The notes under the pieces are model-generated. The model made no database searches. It saw only the letters and a program-made list of their open reading frames with translations, and was not told where the DNA came from. From Methylococcaceae bacterium (GTDB taxonomy: Bacteria > Pseudomonadota > Gammaproteobacteria > Methylococcales > Methylococcaceae), in assembly GCA_028678445.1 (NCBI GenBank), contig JAJRDJ010000412.1, forward strand, positions 1 through 6,529: a stretch of DNA of 6,529 nt, written 5' to 3'. The translations under genes and the position numbers were made by a program. Positions 1 through 5,999 of this stretch are shown here, piece after piece; within the stretch, counting starts at the first letter, position 1, and every line of letters starts with the position of its first letter.

Positions 1-2
1 CC

Positions 3-1208
3 ATTTTTTATCTTGCCGCGGCCCTCATGCTGATCGCGGGCTATCTGTTTTTCGTCCCGTCACTGGCCGGTAACAACCGCCACACCCAGCCGAGCCGGGC
101 CCGCCTCAATCTCACGTTGCATCAACAACGGCAGCAGGAACTGGCCCTCGATGCCGCCAGCCCGGAGGCTCTCGAACGGCTTACCGCCGAGTCCGACCGC
201 AACCTGCTTGGCGATCTCGAATCGTCCGGAGCAACCCCACACCAATCGCCGCGCGCGGGCCGTGCCGCCCTGCTGGCCACGCTCCTCCTCCTGCCCATCG
301 CCGCGCTAATGGCCTACTCCACCCTCGGACGCCCGGACCTCGTGGCCCAACCACCCGACAAGGCGATGGCGGATACCCGTCAAGCCATCGAAGGACTGGC
401 CGGGCGGCTCAAGGCCAACCCCGACGACCTCGAAGGCTGGGTGCTGCTTGGGCGCTCCCTGCAAGCCACACAGCAACCCGGCCGGGCGGCGACCGCCTTT
501 GAGTTTGCCCTGAAGCTGGCGCCGGGCAATCCTGATCTGATGGGCTATCTGGCGGAAACCCTCGCCGAGTCGAATCAAGGCTCCATGGCGGGGCGGCCGG
601 CGGAACTCGTCCGGGAAATCCTGCAAAAGAACCCCAATCACAAAGCCGGATTATGGCTGGCCGGCATCGCGGCGGCCGAAGCGGGCGACGTGGCCACGGC
701 ACGTCGGCACTGGCAAGCACTCAGGGTGCAACTACCCGCCGACAGCAAGGCAGCGGGGGAAATAGCGGGCTTCATTGCCAAGCTGGATGCCGAGTCGTCA
801 CCCACGAGCGAGAACTCACCCGCACCTACTCCAGCCGCTGCTGGCGGGGGCAAACGCCTGCAGGTGAAAGTAACGCTGTCCGACTCGCTCAAGGAGCAGG
901 CCAGCCCCGAGGACACGGTCTTCGTCTTCGTCCGCGCGGCCGAGGGGCCGCCGATGCCGCTGGCCGTCGTCAAGAAGCAGGTGAAGGATTTGCCCCTGGA
1001 GGTGGAATTGAACGATGCCATGTCCATGATGCCGGGCATGAACCTGTCAAGTTTCGATCGGCTGGTAATTGGCGCCCGGGTGTCGAAGTCCGGCCGGCCC
1101 GTGCCGACACCCGGCGATCTCGAAGGCCTGACCGAACCGGTTTCGCCAGGCGAGGAAGCCAGCTACAGCGTCACGATCAGCCGGATTATCCCCGCCAGCG
1201 GGCGCTGA
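3..1208 (+). CDS. ccmI: Cytochrome c maturation protein CcmI (CycH), 5' end cut by window
   Basis: CcmI is the inner-membrane chaperone of System I cytochrome c maturation. It binds apocytochrome c and delivers it to the CcmF/CcmH haem ligation complex. The frame is open to the left edge, and a hydrophobic stretch already begins before the first in-frame ATG at 27, so the true start lies just outside the window. Counting from that ATG (393 residues), the visible layout is: rest of transmembrane helix 1 (1-14), a charged loop (16-78), helix 2 (about 79-99), a TPR domain (about 117-254, with the repeat signature around WVLLGRSLQATQQPGRAATAFE), a Ser/Pro/Ala-rich linker (255-275), and a C-terminal beta-rich periplasmic domain (276-389). 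The C-terminal domain shows the family pattern of a VFVFVRA strand, a Pro-Leu-Ala-Val-Val strand and a Met-rich AMSMMPGMNL turn. Both helices, the TPRs and the C-terminal domain are in the order known for long-form CcmI. Other ccm genes would be expected just upstream. The gene ends 23 bp from the convergent mak gene. Confidence 0.93.
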   Translation: MFYLAAALMLIAGYLFFVPSLAGNNRHTQPSRARLNLTLHQQRQQELALDAASPEALERLTAESDRNLLGDLESSGATPHQSPRAGRAALLATLLLLPIAALMAYSTLGRPDLVAQPPDKAMADTRQAIEGLAGRLKANPDDLEGWVLLGRSLQATQQPGRAATAFEFALKLAPGNPDLMGYLAETLAESNQGSMAGRPAELVREILQKNPNHKAGLWLAGIAAAEAGDVATARRHWQALRVQLPADSKAAGEIAGFIAKLDAESSPTSENSPAPTPAAAGGGKRLQVKVTLSDSLKEQASPEDTVFVFVRAAEGPPMPLAVVKKQVKDLPLEVELNDAMSMMPGMNLSSFDRLVIGARVSKSGRPVPTPGDLEGLTEPVSPGEEASYSVTISRIIPASGR

Positions 1209-1231
1209 GCGGAATCGCCTGAAGCCCGCGC

Positions 1232-2146
1232 CTAACCATCATCCCATAGCCAGGCCGCTCCCCGCACGCCGCTGGAATCGCCGTGGCGGGGCGGCAGCAG
1301 CAGGGTATCCACCCGGTCTGAAAACACATGGCGATCCCATATCCTTGGCACGTTCGCATAGAGTCTGGCACAGTTCGACATGCCACCGCCCAACACGATG
1401 GCATCGGGGTCCAGTATATTCATGACGTGCCCCAGCGCACGGGCCAGCCGCTCCTCGTAACGCTGGAATGCCGCCTCGGCTGTCGCATCGCCCGCTTTCG
1501 TCAACGCCAGAATCGCCTTTGCCGTCAGCGCGGCACCGGTCTCCTGGCGGTAATCGCGCTCCAGTCCCGGCCCCGAGACAAAGGTCTCGATACAGCCGTG
1601 CTTGCCGCAGTAGCAGGCAGGACCCGGCAACTCATCGGGCCGTGGCCAGGGCAAGGGGTTGTGGCCCCATTCACCCGCAATCGCGTTCGGGCCCTGGAGC
1701 AGATGGCCATGCACAACGATGCCACCGCCGACGCCGGTGCCGAGGATGACGCCGAACACCACGGCAAGCCCGGCCGCCGCGCCATCACTGGCCTCCGATA
1801 GGGCAAAACAGTCGGCATCATTGGCGATCCGTACCGGACGCCCGAGCAGCCGCTCCAGGTCTTCGGCCAGGGGTTGACCGTTTAGGCACACCGAATTGGC
1901 ATTCTTGAGCCGGCCCGTCGCCCGCGACACCGCGCCAGGAGTACCAATACCCACCGAACCGGGCTCACCCAGCTCCGACTCGGCCTGCGCCACGAGCTGA
2001 CGCATGACCTCCAGCGTGCCACGGTAATCCCCCTGTGGCGTCGGCTCCCGCAGACGCCAAATTTCCTCGCCCGCCGCATCCAGCACGATCAACTCGATCT
2101 TGGTTCCCCCAAGGTCAATGCCGAATCTGATTCTGGGGTTTTTCAT
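1232..2146 (-). CDS. mak: Fructokinase, ROK family (Mak type)
   Basis: This is a cytoplasmic ATP-dependent sugar kinase of 304 residues, the usual ROK length. It is expected to phosphorylate fructose to fructose 6-phosphate, with possible activity on mannose or glucose. The ATP phosphate-binding loop DLGGT is at 11-15 and the catalytic aspartate is Asp110 in NDADC (109-113). A second Gly-rich loop, GTGVGGG, spans 136-142. The ROK zinc site is complete: His162 in EWGH, then Cys178, Cys180 and Cys185 in CYCGKHGC, followed by IETFVSG. The second ATP-site motif, ILDPDAIVLGGGMS, is at 244-257, and the C-terminus HGDSSGVRGAAWLW closely matches my recollection of E. coli Mak. The CYCGK-GCIETF form points to Mak rather than N-acetylglucosamine kinase (NagK) or NanK. 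The ATG at 2146 is preceded by a modest GCAGG. The gene ends in TAG. No transporter or regulator gene adjoins it, so its physiological substrate is inferred from the family alone. Confidence 0.9.
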   Translation of the reverse strand: MKNPRIRFGIDLGGTKIELIVLDAAGEEIWRLREPTPQGDYRGTLEVMRQLVAQAESELGEPGSVGIGTPGAVSRATGRLKNANSVCLNGQPLAEDLERLLGRPVRIANDADCFALSEASDGAAAGLAVVFGVILGTGVGGGIVVHGHLLQGPNAIAGEWGHNPLPWPRPDELPGPACYCGKHGCIETFVSGPGLERDYRQETGAALTAKAILALTKAGDATAEAAFQRYEERLARALGHVMNILDPDAIVLGGGMSNCARLYANVPRIWDRHVFSDRVDTLLLPPRHGDSSGVRGAAWLWDDG

Positions 2147-2165
2147 ATGCCTGCGTTTATCATGC

Positions 2166-2190
2166 GTTGCCGGGCCACCCCATGGGCAAC
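2166..2190. other. Inverted repeat in the mak leader
   Basis: The plus strand reads GTTGCC at 2166-2171 and GGCAAC at 2185-2190, a perfect 6-bp stem around a 13-nt centre that can add a GGG/CCC pairing. It lies about 20-44 nt upstream of the mak start codon. No T-run follows in either direction, so it is a weak candidate for a leader hairpin or an operator. No regulator family is recognised. Confidence 0.25.
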
Positions 2191-2280
2191 CCTCGCCGTG
2201 GATTAGGCTCGATTCAGATGCATGGCAACCCCAATGTCATGTTGTCGCGCGCTGTTGGCAGTGCCCTTACGAAGGCAAAA

Positions 2281-2292
2281 GTCACTGGTGAC
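2281..2292 (-). terminator. Short palindrome downstream of the His-rich gene, possible weak terminator
   Basis: GTCACTGGTGAC is a palindrome with a 2-bp centre, 14 bp beyond the stop codon of the His-rich gene. On the minus strand the transcript would fold as GTCA-CCAG-TGAC followed by UUUUG. Four base pairs is short for an intrinsic terminator, so it could equally be a protein-binding palindrome upstream of mak. Confidence 0.25.
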
Positions 2293-2306
2293 ACCACCCT
2301 TCGATC

Positions 2307-2648
2307 TTAATCCCAATGGCCATGGTGTCCGTGTCCGTGTCCGTGTCCGTGTCTAAAATGATAACGCGGACCTCCCCCATAATAATCCGGACCATAGTAC
2401 CGAGGACGGTAGTACGGCGGAGGGGGTGGGCGCGGCAAGCCAAATGGCAGGCCAATGGCTATGGGGGGCACGTAGATTGAAACAGCGGGAACTGGCGGAG
2501 GGGGTGGGTACCATCCCTGATGATAACCCGGCGCGTACCCTCTATCGCCATGATGCTCATAGTGAGCCGATACTCCCGGGGTGCAGAACACCGCCGCCAG
2601 CCCCACGACCCCAATCGGGCCAATAAACCGTCTGAAATCCGCAATCAT
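2307..2648 (-). CDS. Exported Pro/Tyr/Gly/His-rich protein with His-Gly tail
   Basis: The gene encodes a small secreted protein of 113 residues that I cannot assign to a characterised family. I chose the ATG at 2648 because GAGGTG lies 6 nt upstream (2655-2660), and because the protein then opens with a normal signal peptide. This has a charged start (MIADFRR), a hydrophobic core (8-21) and a probable cleavage after GVSA (28). An upstream in-frame start at 2693 would add 15 residues and bury the signal peptide. The mature part is low complexity. It has histidines at 29-43, a Pro run at 48-52, a short hydrophobic segment (55-71), a second Pro run (74-78), Tyr/Gly-rich sequence (79-97) and an alternating His-Gly tail (100-111). 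Such proteins are common in proteobacteria and are usually predicted to be periplasmic or attached to the envelope. His clusters suggest metal binding, which is inference. The gene is separated from mak by about 160 bp with no sign of an operon. Confidence 0.75.
   Translation of the reverse strand: MIADFRRFIGPIGVVGLAAVFCTPGVSAHYEHHGDRGYAPGYHQGWYPPPPPVPAVSIYVPPIAIGLPFGLPRPPPPPYYRPRYYGPDYYGGGPRYHFRHGHGHGHGHHGHWD
2325..2353. repeat. Hexanucleotide tandem repeat GTGTCC, about 4.8 copies
   Basis: Four perfect copies of GTGTCC (2325-2348) are followed by a partial fifth (2349-2353). On the coding (minus) strand they read as CAC-GGA codon pairs and encode the alternating His-Gly tail. The unit is a multiple of three, so copy-number changes by slippage would lengthen or shorten the tail without a frameshift. 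Confidence 0.85.
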
Positions 2649-2871
2649 GGCAATCACCTCATCCAGGAAAATGGAAACCCTACTGTGCAACACAAACCTT
2701 AAATGAAGCTTAATGCCGCGAAATTTCTAAATAGGGAATGAGGAAGTGCCCTATATTAGCCGCGCACAGAGGACTCACCGGAGACGTGGGACCGATTTCC
2801 CTGGGGCGCCTGACTTGGCGACTTTTCAAGATGCCAGTGCCCCTATTACCGCCACCGTGAAATCTTTCCTT

Positions 2872-3546
2872 ATGAATGACCCACTGAATCGATGGTCCGA
2901 GCAACACGCCTTATTGATGAGCCTAGGGATCGGCGGTGCCCTGCTGGAGAAATCCACCCTGCTGGTGGCGGCGATGGCGGCGGGGTCCTTTTTCGGGCTG
3001 CTCATTCGCGGCCGGGGGCGCTTCACGGAATCCGGCCGCTTCGGGTTGGCAAATGGGATCACCCTCGCGTGGGTACTGGGCGCTGTCGGGCTGCTGCTGG
3101 TGGCGGATGCCAACCCTGGGTGGCTGGCGGGTCTGGTGGCCTTGCTGGTGGGGGCCAAAGGTCTGGCTGGCTGGGCGGCCCAAGGTTGCGGTTTGGGGTC
3201 AGCCTTCAGCCGGCTGTTTGAGCAGGAAGGCGATGCATTCCTGTTGCTGGTCGCCTGTCTCCTGTTGTTCAGCAGCGGGCGGTTCGGAGGCTGGATTCTA
3301 CTGCCCGGCGCGCTGCCTTATGGCTTCATGTTATTGAGGCAAGTGGCCAGGCGTCCTTTGTCAGCGGCATGGGGCGATTACTCCAGCCGAACGCTTGGCG
3401 TGATGGCGACGCTGGGCTTTGCGGCCTGCCTGCTGCCCGTCATGCCCGCGTCGGCCGCGCTCTGGCTGGCGTTAGCCATATCGAGCGCACTGGCCGGGTC
3501 TTTCGTTTACGCATTGGCTTTTCTGTATCGGTCAAAGCGGGCCTGA
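2872..3546 (+). CDS. CDP-alcohol phosphatidyltransferase-like membrane protein with degenerate catalytic motif
   Basis: This is an integral membrane protein of 224 residues counted from the ATG at 2872. Hydrophobic segments lie at about 13-45, 60-80, 84-103, 122-135, 139-155, 177-192 and 195-219. The order and spacing around 60-130 (LANGITLAWVLG, then a Gly/Ala-rich helix, then SAFSRLFEQEGDAFLLL) match the CDP-alcohol phosphatidyltransferase fold, which normally makes phospholipids from CDP-diacylglycerol or CDP-alcohols. The family motif D-x2-D-G-x2-A-R-x8-G-x3-D-x3-D aligns without gaps but is mostly lost. The first two Asp are Lys96 and Ala99, the Arg is Gln104, the second Gly is Ser113 and the third Asp is Glu117. 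Only Gly100, Ala103 and Asp121 remain. Catalysis by the usual Mg-dependent route is therefore unlikely. The frame extends up to a GTG at 2746, but the added 42 residues are hydrophilic, and a GAGG only 2 nt from that GTG is too close. The ATG at 2872 has no clear ribosome binding site either, so the start is uncertain. It converges on the dehydrogenase gene with an 18-bp gap. Confidence 0.72.
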   Translation: MNDPLNRWSEQHALLMSLGIGGALLEKSTLLVAAMAAGSFFGLLIRGRGRFTESGRFGLANGITLAWVLGAVGLLLVADANPGWLAGLVALLVGAKGLAGWAAQGCGLGSAFSRLFEQEGDAFLLLVACLLLFSSGRFGGWILLPGALPYGFMLLRQVARRPLSAAWGDYSSRTLGVMATLGFAACLLPVMPASAALWLALAISSALAGSFVYALAFLYRSKRA

Positions 3547-3564
3547 CAACGCCACCACACCGGC

Positions 3565-4587
3565 TCAATACTCGAAGATAACCTGCAGCGCGCCGGCGTT
3601 CTTGTCGGCCGCCAGTTCGAAAGCGGCCTGGCAATCTTTCACGGCAAAGCGATGGGTGACGAATTGCTCAGGGGCGACCCGGTCCAGCCAGTCCAGCGCC
3701 AGCGCCCGCCGGCGCTCGCGGGTCCAGCGCCCGCTCAAGCCGGGATTGACAGTGCTGACCTGACTCGAGATCAGCCTGATCCTGCGCTTATGGAAATGAC
3801 TGCCCAAATCCACCAGGCCGGCGTTGCGCCCATACCAGGAACCCACCACAATGCGGCTGTCGAAGCCGCACATCCGTATCGCTTGATTCAGCGCCTCGAT
3901 CTGCCCGGACACTTCGACGGCAAAATCCAGCCCGTTCTGGCCCTCCTGGAACAGGCACTCTTCCAGTATCGACAGCTCCCGGCCCCGCGCAGGATCGATG
4001 GCGAGCGTGGCACCGAGCTTCTGAGAATGCTCGCGGCGCCCCGGGACCGGGTCCGCCGTAATCAGCTCTTCCAAAGGGAAACGGCTCAGCACTGCCGCGG
4101 CAAGCAGACCGACGACGCCCTGCCCGAACACCATACCCCGCTCGCCTGCCAGTGGCGCGACATCCATGACCAGATTCAATGCCGTTTCCATGTTGGCAAG
4201 AAAGAGCGCGCGGTCGGCGGGCATACCCTCGGGCAACAGGTAACAGAGGCTCTTGTCGATGACGGCTTCGGCCTGATGGGGATGGAAGGCGAACACCCGC
4301 TGTCCAAGCCAGCGCCGGTCGTCCCGGCTGCCGGTGGCGATGACTTCACCCACCAGCGCATAACCGTATTGGAAAGGGTAGCGAAATTCTCCGCTGAGGG
4401 TTTCGAGCGGCGCGTCCGTTTTCCAGTTATCGGGGACTCCGCCGCGGAAGATCAGGGACTCGCTGCCGGGGCTGATGGCGGAGCAATGCGCCCTCACCCG
4501 CAACTCGCCCGTGCGCGGCTGGCCAGTTTCGGCTTCCCGCACCGCGACAGTGTGCGGAGCCACGTGAAAGATTGCCTGGGTATTCAT
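3565..4587 (-). CDS. MDR-superfamily dehydrogenase lacking zinc ligands
   Basis: This is a 340-residue medium-chain dehydrogenase/reductase, probably cytoplasmic. The N-terminal GroES-like catalytic domain (1-140) contains SAISPGSES (36-44) where zinc alcohol dehydrogenases carry CGxCGTD, so the catalytic Cys is Ser39. YGYALVGEV (74-82) replaces GHExxGEV, with Tyr76 and Ala77 at the His-Glu positions. The four-Cys structural zinc loop is absent. The Rossmann domain follows, with GQGVVG (155-160) and Asp179 at the end of the second strand, which suggests NAD(H) over NADP(H). The S-x-I-S-x-G-x-E form recalls the BchC-type (bacteriochlorophyllide hydroxyethyl dehydrogenase) subgroup, but no photosynthesis gene is visible here and the substrate is unknown. 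The ATG at 4587 is 3 nt after the stop codon of the GTP cyclohydrolase II/RibD_C gene, with only a weak ACGG upstream, so it is probably translated by coupling and expressed as its operon partner. Automated annotation is likely to call it a zinc alcohol dehydrogenase, which the missing ligands do not support. Confidence 0.85.
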   Translation of the reverse strand: MNTQAIFHVAPHTVAVREAETGQPRTGELRVRAHCSAISPGSESLIFRGGVPDNWKTDAPLETLSGEFRYPFQYGYALVGEVIATGSRDDRRWLGQRVFAFHPHQAEAVIDKSLCYLLPEGMPADRALFLANMETALNLVMDVAPLAGERGMVFGQGVVGLLAAAVLSRFPLEELITADPVPGRREHSQKLGATLAIDPARGRELSILEECLFQEGQNGLDFAVEVSGQIEALNQAIRMCGFDSRIVVGSWYGRNAGLVDLGSHFHKRRIRLISSQVSTVNPGLSGRWTRERRRALALDWLDRVAPEQFVTHRFAVKDCQAAFELAADKNAGALQVIFEY

Positions 4588-4590
4588 GAC

Positions 4591-5931
4591 TTAACCGTAG
4601 CGGACGGGCCCGAAGGCGATGATGTCCGCGCCGAGTGGCTGATACTGGCAATCGGTAATGGTCAGCGGCGCAGCGTCGGCAGCGCTGGAGCCCTCGATGG
4701 TCTTGAGTCCTCCGGTGAAGCGGGGGGCAATGGTAATAACGCAGTAATTCACGAGATTTTGTTGCAATAGGGTTGAAATGAGGTGGCCGTCGCCCTCGAC
4801 CATCAGTGTCCGGATACCGGTATTGGCCAAGGCGGCCAGTACCGGGCGGATATCGATATCACCCCCGCTGCTGGTGTAGATCGGGATGATGTGAGCACCG
4901 CACCCGGCCAAGAGGGCCCGGCGGTCCGGATGGGCTGTGGCGGCGGTAAGAATGATCGGAGGGTGCGCGGCCTCGGCGAACACATTGCAATCCGGCGTAA
5001 TGCGTAGCTCCGGGTCGAGTATCACCCACCGGGTCTCCTCGGCTGCACCGTAACGTTCGCTCAGACCGGGGGTATCCGCCAGGAGGCTATCGACACTCAC
5101 CAGGTGCCCGTCATGATGGCTGCGGAGATAGCGGGTCAGTGTCAACACCTGCTTGGAGCCGGACAACCAACCGGTGCCGCCCTCAGGGGCAATGCAGCCA
5201 TCGAGGCTCTGGACATAGCTCAGCGTGACAAAGGGGAACTCATACTCGGCGCTGCCTGCCAACACCAACTGGTCGATGAGCGGTTCGATGAAGGCCAGTT
5301 CGTGATGCTCCGGCATCCGCTCCCGAAAGCTCAGCAGATGCGACATCCTCTCTGCCTTGGAGCGCAGATAGCCGAGATTCTCGCGGTGCTGGCCGACCTC
5401 GATGGGAATGCGCGACTCCACCGTTACCCGATGCGCCTGCAGCGCCTCGACCTTGTGCGGGTTATTGGTGATGAGGCGAATGGAGGCAACCCCGAGGTCC
5501 CGCAGAATCCGTGCGGCGATACCATAATCACGTTCGTCGGGCTGGTGGCCGAGGTGAATATTAGCCTCGACCGTGTCCATCCCCTGATCCTGGAGATTGT
5601 AGGCTTCCAGCTTCTTCTGCAGCCCGATGCCACGGCCTTCCTGACGCAGGTAAATAAGAATTCCGTCCTCGGCGCGCCCCAGGTATTGCAAGCTATGCCG
5701 GAGCTGATCACCGCAGTCACAACGCCGGGAACCGAAGATATCGCCGGTCAGGCACTCGGAGTGCATGCGAACGGGCACAGCGGTCTTGCCCAGCACATCC
5801 CCCTTGACCAGGGCCAGGTGCTCCTTGCCATGTTCAGCGTAAAGATGAAGCGAGAATTCACCGAAACCGGTCGGAAGGCGTGTTTTGACGAGATTCTTGA
5901 TCACAAAGACCGATGAAGCCGCAAGGAGCAT
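4591..5931 (-). CDS. GTP cyclohydrolase II fused to RibD C-terminal reductase domain
   Basis: This looks like a bifunctional cytoplasmic enzyme, 446 residues from the ATG at 5931. Residues 12-200 form a complete GTP cyclohydrolase II (RibA type), which opens the imidazole ring of GTP and releases formate and pyrophosphate. The zinc ligands are Cys60, Cys71 and Cys73 in HSECLTGDIFGSRRCDCG. RQEGRGIGL is at 96-104, DERDY with catalytic Arg134 at 132-136, and TNNPHKVEA at 155-163. After a helical linker (about 187-231) comes a DHFR-fold RibD_C domain (233-445) with SLDG (242-245), LADTP (284-288) and VEGDG (378-382), variants of the usual SLDG, ADDP and VEGG. The zinc-dependent deaminase half of bacterial RibD is absent, and so is the RibB domain common in RibBA fusions. 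In-frame starts exist at 5988 (ATG), 5931 (ATG) and 5904 (GTG). None has a good ribosome binding site, and alignment to E. coli RibA places the family start near 5904. The domain assignment is firm; the product made is inferred. Confidence 0.88.
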   Translation of the reverse strand: MLLAASSVFVIKNLVKTRLPTGFGEFSLHLYAEHGKEHLALVKGDVLGKTAVPVRMHSECLTGDIFGSRRCDCGDQLRHSLQYLGRAEDGILIYLRQEGRGIGLQKKLEAYNLQDQGMDTVEANIHLGHQPDERDYGIAARILRDLGVASIRLITNNPHKVEALQAHRVTVESRIPIEVGQHRENLGYLRSKAERMSHLLSFRERMPEHHELAFIEPLIDQLVLAGSAEYEFPFVTLSYVQSLDGCIAPEGGTGWLSGSKQVLTLTRYLRSHHDGHLVSVDSLLADTPGLSERYGAAEETRWVILDPELRITPDCNVFAEAAHPPIILTAATAHPDRRALLAGCGAHIIPIYTSSGGDIDIRPVLAALANTGIRTLMVEGDGHLISTLLQQNLVNYCVITIAPRFTGGLKTIEGSSAADAAPLTITDCQYQPLGADIIAFGPVRYG

Positions 5932-5945
5932 GAACAAAGCGCGAC

Positions 5946-5951
5946 AGTATA
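5946..5951 (-). promoter_or_regulatory. Possible -10 box for the GTP cyclohydrolase II/RibD_C operon
   Basis: The minus strand reads TATACT here, one base from the TATAAT consensus. No convincing -35 hexamer lies 16-19 bp upstream. If it is used, transcription would start near 5939. That leaves a leader of about 8 nt before the ATG at 5931, or about 35 nt before the GTG at 5904, and excludes the start at 5988. Confidence 0.28.
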
Positions 5952-5999
5952 ACGAGAATGGCGGCCGATTGCCTTGCCCAATGCGCATGACAGAACGGC

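Noticed and set aside
653..1222. Long overlapping plus-strand frame within ccmI
   Set aside because: The Arg/Gly-rich composition is typical of an out-of-frame translation in GC-rich DNA, and ccmI with TPR and C-terminal domain features explains the region.
2746..2871. N-terminal extension of the CDP-alcohol transferase homologue from a GTG at 2746
   Set aside because: The 42 added residues are polar and basic with no family resemblance, and the GAGG lies only 2 nt from the GTG.
3652..4770. 372-codon plus-strand open frame opposite the dehydrogenase gene
   Set aside because: It is antisense to a convincing MDR enzyme and the end of the fusion gene. It starts inside the antisense coding region and shows no recognisable domain.
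5104..5916. 270-codon plus-strand open frame opposite the GTP cyclohydrolase II domain
   Set aside because: It lies wholly antisense to conserved catalytic motifs of GTP cyclohydrolase II and has no ribosome binding site or family features.
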